From NCBI GenBank assembly GCA_944472155.2, contig OX235273.1, positions 84,934,793-84,998,792 of the forward strand: a stretch of DNA of 64,000 nt, written 5' to 3'. Below the pieces are notes generated by a model, which saw only the letters and a program-made list of their open reading frames with translations, made no database searches and was not told where the DNA came from. The translations under genes were made by a program, and so were the position numbers. Shown here piece after piece: positions 60,534 through 64,000 of the stretch (within the stretch, counting starts at the first letter, position 1; every line of letters begins with the position of its first letter). The stretch comes from Trichobilharzia szidati (lineage: Eukaryota; Platyhelminthes; Trematoda; Strigeidida; Schistosomatidae).

Positions 60534-61023
60534 ATAATTATATGTTTTACGAGTTGATCACGGACTGATATCAGTTAGAGAACCATTGAAAACCAAGGAG
60601 TACTGGACAGCTGCTGTTTCATCCTAGTATGGGAATCATCGGCAGTACGCACCCACTGGGATTCGAACCCAGGACCTTCCGGTTACAAGGCAAGTTCGTA
60701 TACCATCCAGCCACTGGGACCCGATTCAATTGCTCATGAATTCTAACTTCTACCAATTCGTGATTTTAGCGCGACCCCAACTATTGTCATGAGCCATTGA
60801 ATCGGGTCCCAGTGGCTGAATGGTATACGAGCTTGCCTTGTAACCGGAAGGTCCTGGGTTCGAATCCCAGTGGGTGCGTACTGCCGATGATTCCCATACT
60901 AGGATGAAACAGCAGCTGTCCAGTACTCCTTGGTTTTCAATGGTTCTCTAACTGATATCAGTCCGTGATCAACTCGTAAAACATAACTAATCCTTACAAA
61001 CCAAACTATAGAATAATTATATG
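60534..61023. mobile_element. Head-to-head inverted pair of tRNA-derived SINEs flanked by 11-bp direct repeats
   Basis: The left half (minus, about 60542-60750) and right half (plus, about 60785-60984) are near-perfect reverse complements of roughly 200 bp. Each carries the tRNA-like head; on the right it runs 60804-60878 with A box TGGCTGAATGG and B box GGTTCGAATCCC (60857-60868). The heads face each other across about 50 bp. ATAATTATATG occurs at 60534-60544 and again at 61013-61023, so the pair may have inserted as a unit, or the repeats may be chance in AT-rich DNA. The bodies are shorter than in the single copy at 58.5-59.0 kb. Confidence 0.8.
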
Positions 61024-61169
61024 TGGCTGACGCTAGCTGCATTTCTTGACTTAAAAGGGAATTTAAAATTAACCGATCAAGAAGTTTCTTCCCGTAAAAG
61101 ACGTGTTTGCCACTTTTCTTCACAGCTGATTTGCGTTCGTATACTCTTCGACTGCGCAGAATGAAATGG

Positions 61170-61260
61170 TGTATTATACACCAGTGCACTGTGTCCTGCT
61201 TTAAGGCTGCGAGACATGGCCAGCAAATACAGATTTCCGACCAGTACTGTCTTTATCATT
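61170..61260 (+). pseudogene. Short RTE-like trace
   Basis: About 30 codons (CTVSCFKAARHGQQ) resemble the VR..LL.GCETW region seen at 15310 (LKAVRHG). Too short to place securely. Confidence 0.3.
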
Positions 61261-61269
61261 GTAAGTGTT

Positions 61270-62517
61270 CCATGGGACCAATAACAGGAGGCTTAGACTT
61301 TAAGCGTTAACTCTTAGTTAAGGGAGTTATCAATGTTCCACCTTCGAAACATGATACAACTGCCTCTTCAGCTTCCTGGGCCTACGTCTCATCTATGGTG
61401 ATGCTCATATTTATTTACTATTGGAGCCTGGAATACCCAAAGTCAGGCTTTATGAACAATAAGTTCAACCCATTAGTTATCTGGCATAAGAATGAATTGT
61501 GTGAACTGGTTGCCTGATGGTTTCAAATGAGTACCGGCTGTGAGGGAATTTGGGTGCATGGTTGACTTTTAGTAACATCTAATTTAAGCTCCAGATTCGA
61601 TGCTTCGCAGCCTAGTAGTTACACTGCAGAGTTAATCGACAACTTTTGATCACCACACTAACAACGAAGCCTAGATTGCATACTAACAGCATCCCGACTT
61701 CCGCAAGTGAAATTACGCTGCTTGGAATAATTTAGTCCATGTGCTGTCCAACCTAAGTGAATGTGATATTCAAGGTCTTTCATCTTCTTTGTGTAATACC
61801 TATCGATTCATAAACGGAGTTCCTATTGACGAAGTCTCCCTAAAGTGCATGAAGGGAACACGCCGCCGCGCTAAACCCTGGACATGAAGAGCTTACTAAC
61901 GCTAAATGGCTCTCATTTTCTTACCAGTGAGAAATAATTTCAATGATTGTAGTGTGTCAGATTCTTTTGAAACCACTAACTTATCCAGGAAGGTGACGAT
62001 ATTTCTGGGTGTTACCTCCCCTTCACTAGTATCTCTCTAACCGAAAATTAGCTTTCTATGCTAACTTAATGACGATAGCAACTTGAAAAAATGTGTGCCC
62101 CGACCCACTTCTTAAAAGAATTACCGCTGATGTATACTTTCAGTGTCAGATTCAATGACAGAGTACTAACATAGACGGGGTGTCAACGGCCTAACCAACA
62201 GGTCCTCTTTTTGCAGACTGCTTCATGGCAAATCTAGGAAATAACGTGTTTCGACCCATTACTGAGTCTTTATGTGATAAAGATGCCGACTCCGAAGTTA
62301 TGGTGGAGTTCCAGCCCATATTGGGATGTGAGGATGATATAAGAATTTCATTTTTTTAAAGTATTAAAAGAGATTTGATTGTCCCGTCAGAGATCAGTCT
62401 ACAAGAAGCCGACACAGAATAGTTAGTACATGAGTTTCCATAGTTGGATCGCTTTGAAAATTAAGGCAGATTTGTGGTGAGAGCTGGCCGCGAATAAGCC
62501 ACAGTTGTAGCCAATAA
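61270..62517. other. No gene seen
   Basis: Non-coding as read; probably old mobile-element sequence without a recognisable motif. Confidence 0.4.
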
Positions 62518-62797
62518 TGTTACGTCCCGAATCAGGGGCCCGGAAAAACAATAACAAAGCCTAACTACCTTGAGGAACTCACTAACCAATCACAGCGAAC
62601 CTAACGTGTGCAAATACGACTCGCAGATATATGGCTTAACTTTCTGAGAAACGGTCATAAGCAATACAGAACAACCTTCAGCAAGAAAACAACCAATCAG
62701 AAGACGCTGCTTCTCCACTGACAGTAATGTACATAAATATCTCTTGATTTTTTTCAATAAGCAATCTGTTGCCTAGCCTTTGTCTTCTTTAGTAACA
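62518..62797. mobile_element. Putative solo LTR
   Basis: Starts TGTTACGTCCCGAATCAGGG and ends AGTAACA, so the termini are TGTTAC and GTAACA, the inverted TG..CA pair of LTRs. A TATA-like ACATAAATATC sits about 60-70 bp before the end, followed by AATAAGCAATC, giving a U3-R-U5-like order in 280 bp. No 5-bp target duplication is seen at the borders and no primer-binding site follows, so it may be a recombined or partial LTR. Confidence 0.5.
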
Positions 62798-63420
62798 GAT
62801 TTAACCCATTCATGTGGTGGAATTTCACCACGGACTATGTGAATCGCTAAATGCGTATTTGATGCAATTGTTGAGTGTTGCTAGTCTTATTGTGCACTTT
62901 ATTTGAATTAAATAATTACACCTACTGTAAGTGTAGTAATGGAAAGCCGATATATATATTTCAAACAAGTAAAATATCAGTGCATTTGTAATCCACAACA
63001 ATGGCTTAATAGGTAGCTAATAAAACAAAGTGCACAAAATAAATCAAAATACAGTTCCTGAAAAAGCATCACGAAAAGACAACGTTAAGCTTTGGGAACA
63101 TAAACAATGATGTCACATGTGAGTTAAACGATTTACGTCAAATACGAGGGAATAATAAATGCATAATAAGTAAAAATAATGAGAAAGGAAAAAGTTATAC
63201 AATGCACATTTATATATACAAGAGTACAAAACAAACATGGAATGAAAGTAAAACCTGAGGATAATAAAATGGAATTCTGGAAATGTATTAAGGACTGAAT
63301 AAAGGCAAATACGAGACCGGATAGATGTGGGCATGCGATATACAAGTAATGGACAAAATGTTTTTCAGGAGGATCATTTGCCTTACATCGAGACGACTAA
63401 ATAGTGTATATTTATTCGAT
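62798..63420. other. No gene seen
   Basis: AT-rich spacer, likely 3' UTR or intergenic sequence of the minus-strand gene whose last exon lies at 63421-63801. Two overlapping 70-codon minus frames are low-complexity. Confidence 0.4.
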
Positions 63421-63801
63421 TCAGTAATTGTTACTCAAAGTAGTTGACTGATGTGAGTAAGTAGAGTGCCTTGCAGGTTTGTGAGAATAAAATTGTTGAG
63501 ACATTTGCGAATCGTTATATATGTTTGGATTCGATATGAGACGCATGCCAGATGGTGTTGAATTCATGAAAGGATGAATCATATCCATGTTGTCTGGAGG
63601 GAAATGCAGTGTATTTGATTTAATACATGAACCAATGGAATGAATAGATCGTGGCTGTTGTAACAAAGGTTGAAGGGAATATTCTTCCAAGCACGTTGGA
63701 TCTGTTTGAGGCGATGAGTTCACTAGTTTTCGATAACGATCAATTTCAAAGAAATACTGCAGTCGTTCGGGAACTGTAGATAAACACGCGATGGATATAT
63801 T
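63421..63801 (-). CDS. Last exon of an unrecognised protein (gene continues beyond the window)
   Basis: Begins after an acceptor (TTTTTAG at 63808-63802) and runs 126 codons to a TAA stop. The start is ordered and hydrophobic/charged (ACLSTVPERLQYFFEIDRYR), the rest is rich in S, N, Q, H, P and T (SLQPLLQQPRSIHSIGS, FYSHKPARHSTYSHQS), as in the disordered C-terminal tails of transcription regulators. I do not recognise the family. A further open stretch near 63999-63905 on the same strand may be the preceding exon, but its phase does not join with the donor I can see. Confidence 0.5.
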   Translation of the reverse strand, partial: NISIACLSTVPERLQYFFEIDRYRKLVNSSPQTDPTCLEEYSLQPLLQQPRSIHSIGSCIKSNTLHFPPDNMDMIHPFMNSTPSGMRLISNPNIYNDSQMSQQFYSHKPARHSTYSHQSTTLSNNY

Positions 63802-64000
63802 CTAAAAACAAAATGTAACTCCATGTATTTCAAGAGCTAAGGATGAGATAATCAGAGAAGAATTATTATTTAAAGATAACACGGAAGTAGCTTATTTTGC
63901 TTATCCAAAGAATTCACCATGATAACATATCTGGAAGACTAGTTTCAAGTACTGTAGTAGTGTAGGTACTTTTGTCTTCCTGACAGAGATTTCAGAAGCC

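Noticed and set aside
60804..60878. Functional tRNA gene (A and B boxes intact)
   Set aside because: The acceptor ends (GGGTCCC and the 3' GTGCG) do not pair and the same head occurs in SINE copies, so it is a SINE head.
1..64000. Bacterial-type systems: CRISPR arrays, toxin-antitoxin pairs, phage or biosynthetic operons
   Set aside because: No regularly spaced repeats, no operon-like runs of frames and no ribosome binding sites; the window is eukaryotic and intron-bearing throughout.

Overview
The window reads as nuclear DNA of a flatworm, most likely a digenean trematode of the schistosome lineage. It is AT-rich, genes are split by spliceosomal introns (some only 30-43 nt), and most of the rest is debris of RTE, CR1/Jockey-like, Penelope-like, Gypsy, BEL/Pao and Merlin elements plus tRNA-derived SINEs. 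The phylum is inferred from this mix and from intron style; I could not run a search.

Three complete host genes can be assembled exon by exon. (1) A UQCC1/CBP3-type cytochrome bc1 assembly factor on + at 13339-14115, two exons with a 30-33 nt intron. (2) A WDFY1/2-type WD40-FYVE protein on - from 22429 down to 16123, eight exons, 421 residues, with all eight FYVE zinc ligands. (3) A YIPF5/Yip1-type Golgi/ER membrane protein on + at 52433-59545, six exons, about 236 residues. A probable last exon of an unrecognised gene lies on - at 63421-63801, running toward the window edge. These are unrelated housekeeping genes (mitochondrial respiration, endosomal PI3P signalling, early secretory traffic) and show no operon-like link.

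Layout: 1-7400 old non-LTR fragments and a Merlin DNA element with target-site duplication; 8442-8800 an inverted Penelope-type terminus; 9430-10110 non-LTR RT debris; 11454-12253 an 800-bp hairpin; 13.3-14.1 kb UQCC1; 16.1-22.4 kb WDFY; 22.5-26.6 kb sparse, with unassigned reading frames; 26.67-28.1 kb a Penelope 3' fragment next to a Gypsy gag remnant; 28.1-31.2 kb a nearly intact RTE pol between inverted arms; 32.2-36 kb SINE, BEL/Pao and Jockey/CR1-like remnants; 36.8-38.9 kb a Penelope-like pol; 39.9-43.85 kb a nearly complete CR1-type element with both ORFs; 46.4-48.5 kb a second, 5'-truncated CR1-type element; 49.6-51.25 kb an old RTE remnant; 52.4-59.5 kb YIPF5; 58.5-61.0 kb tRNA-SINEs including an inverted pair; 62.5-62.8 kb a putative solo LTR.

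I found no CRISPR array, phage, bacterial operon or clearly novel system. The most unusual features are structural: several long inverted repeats (8.4, 11.5, 28.1/31.1 and 60.5 kb), three of them tied to recognisable elements, and the tiny introns.
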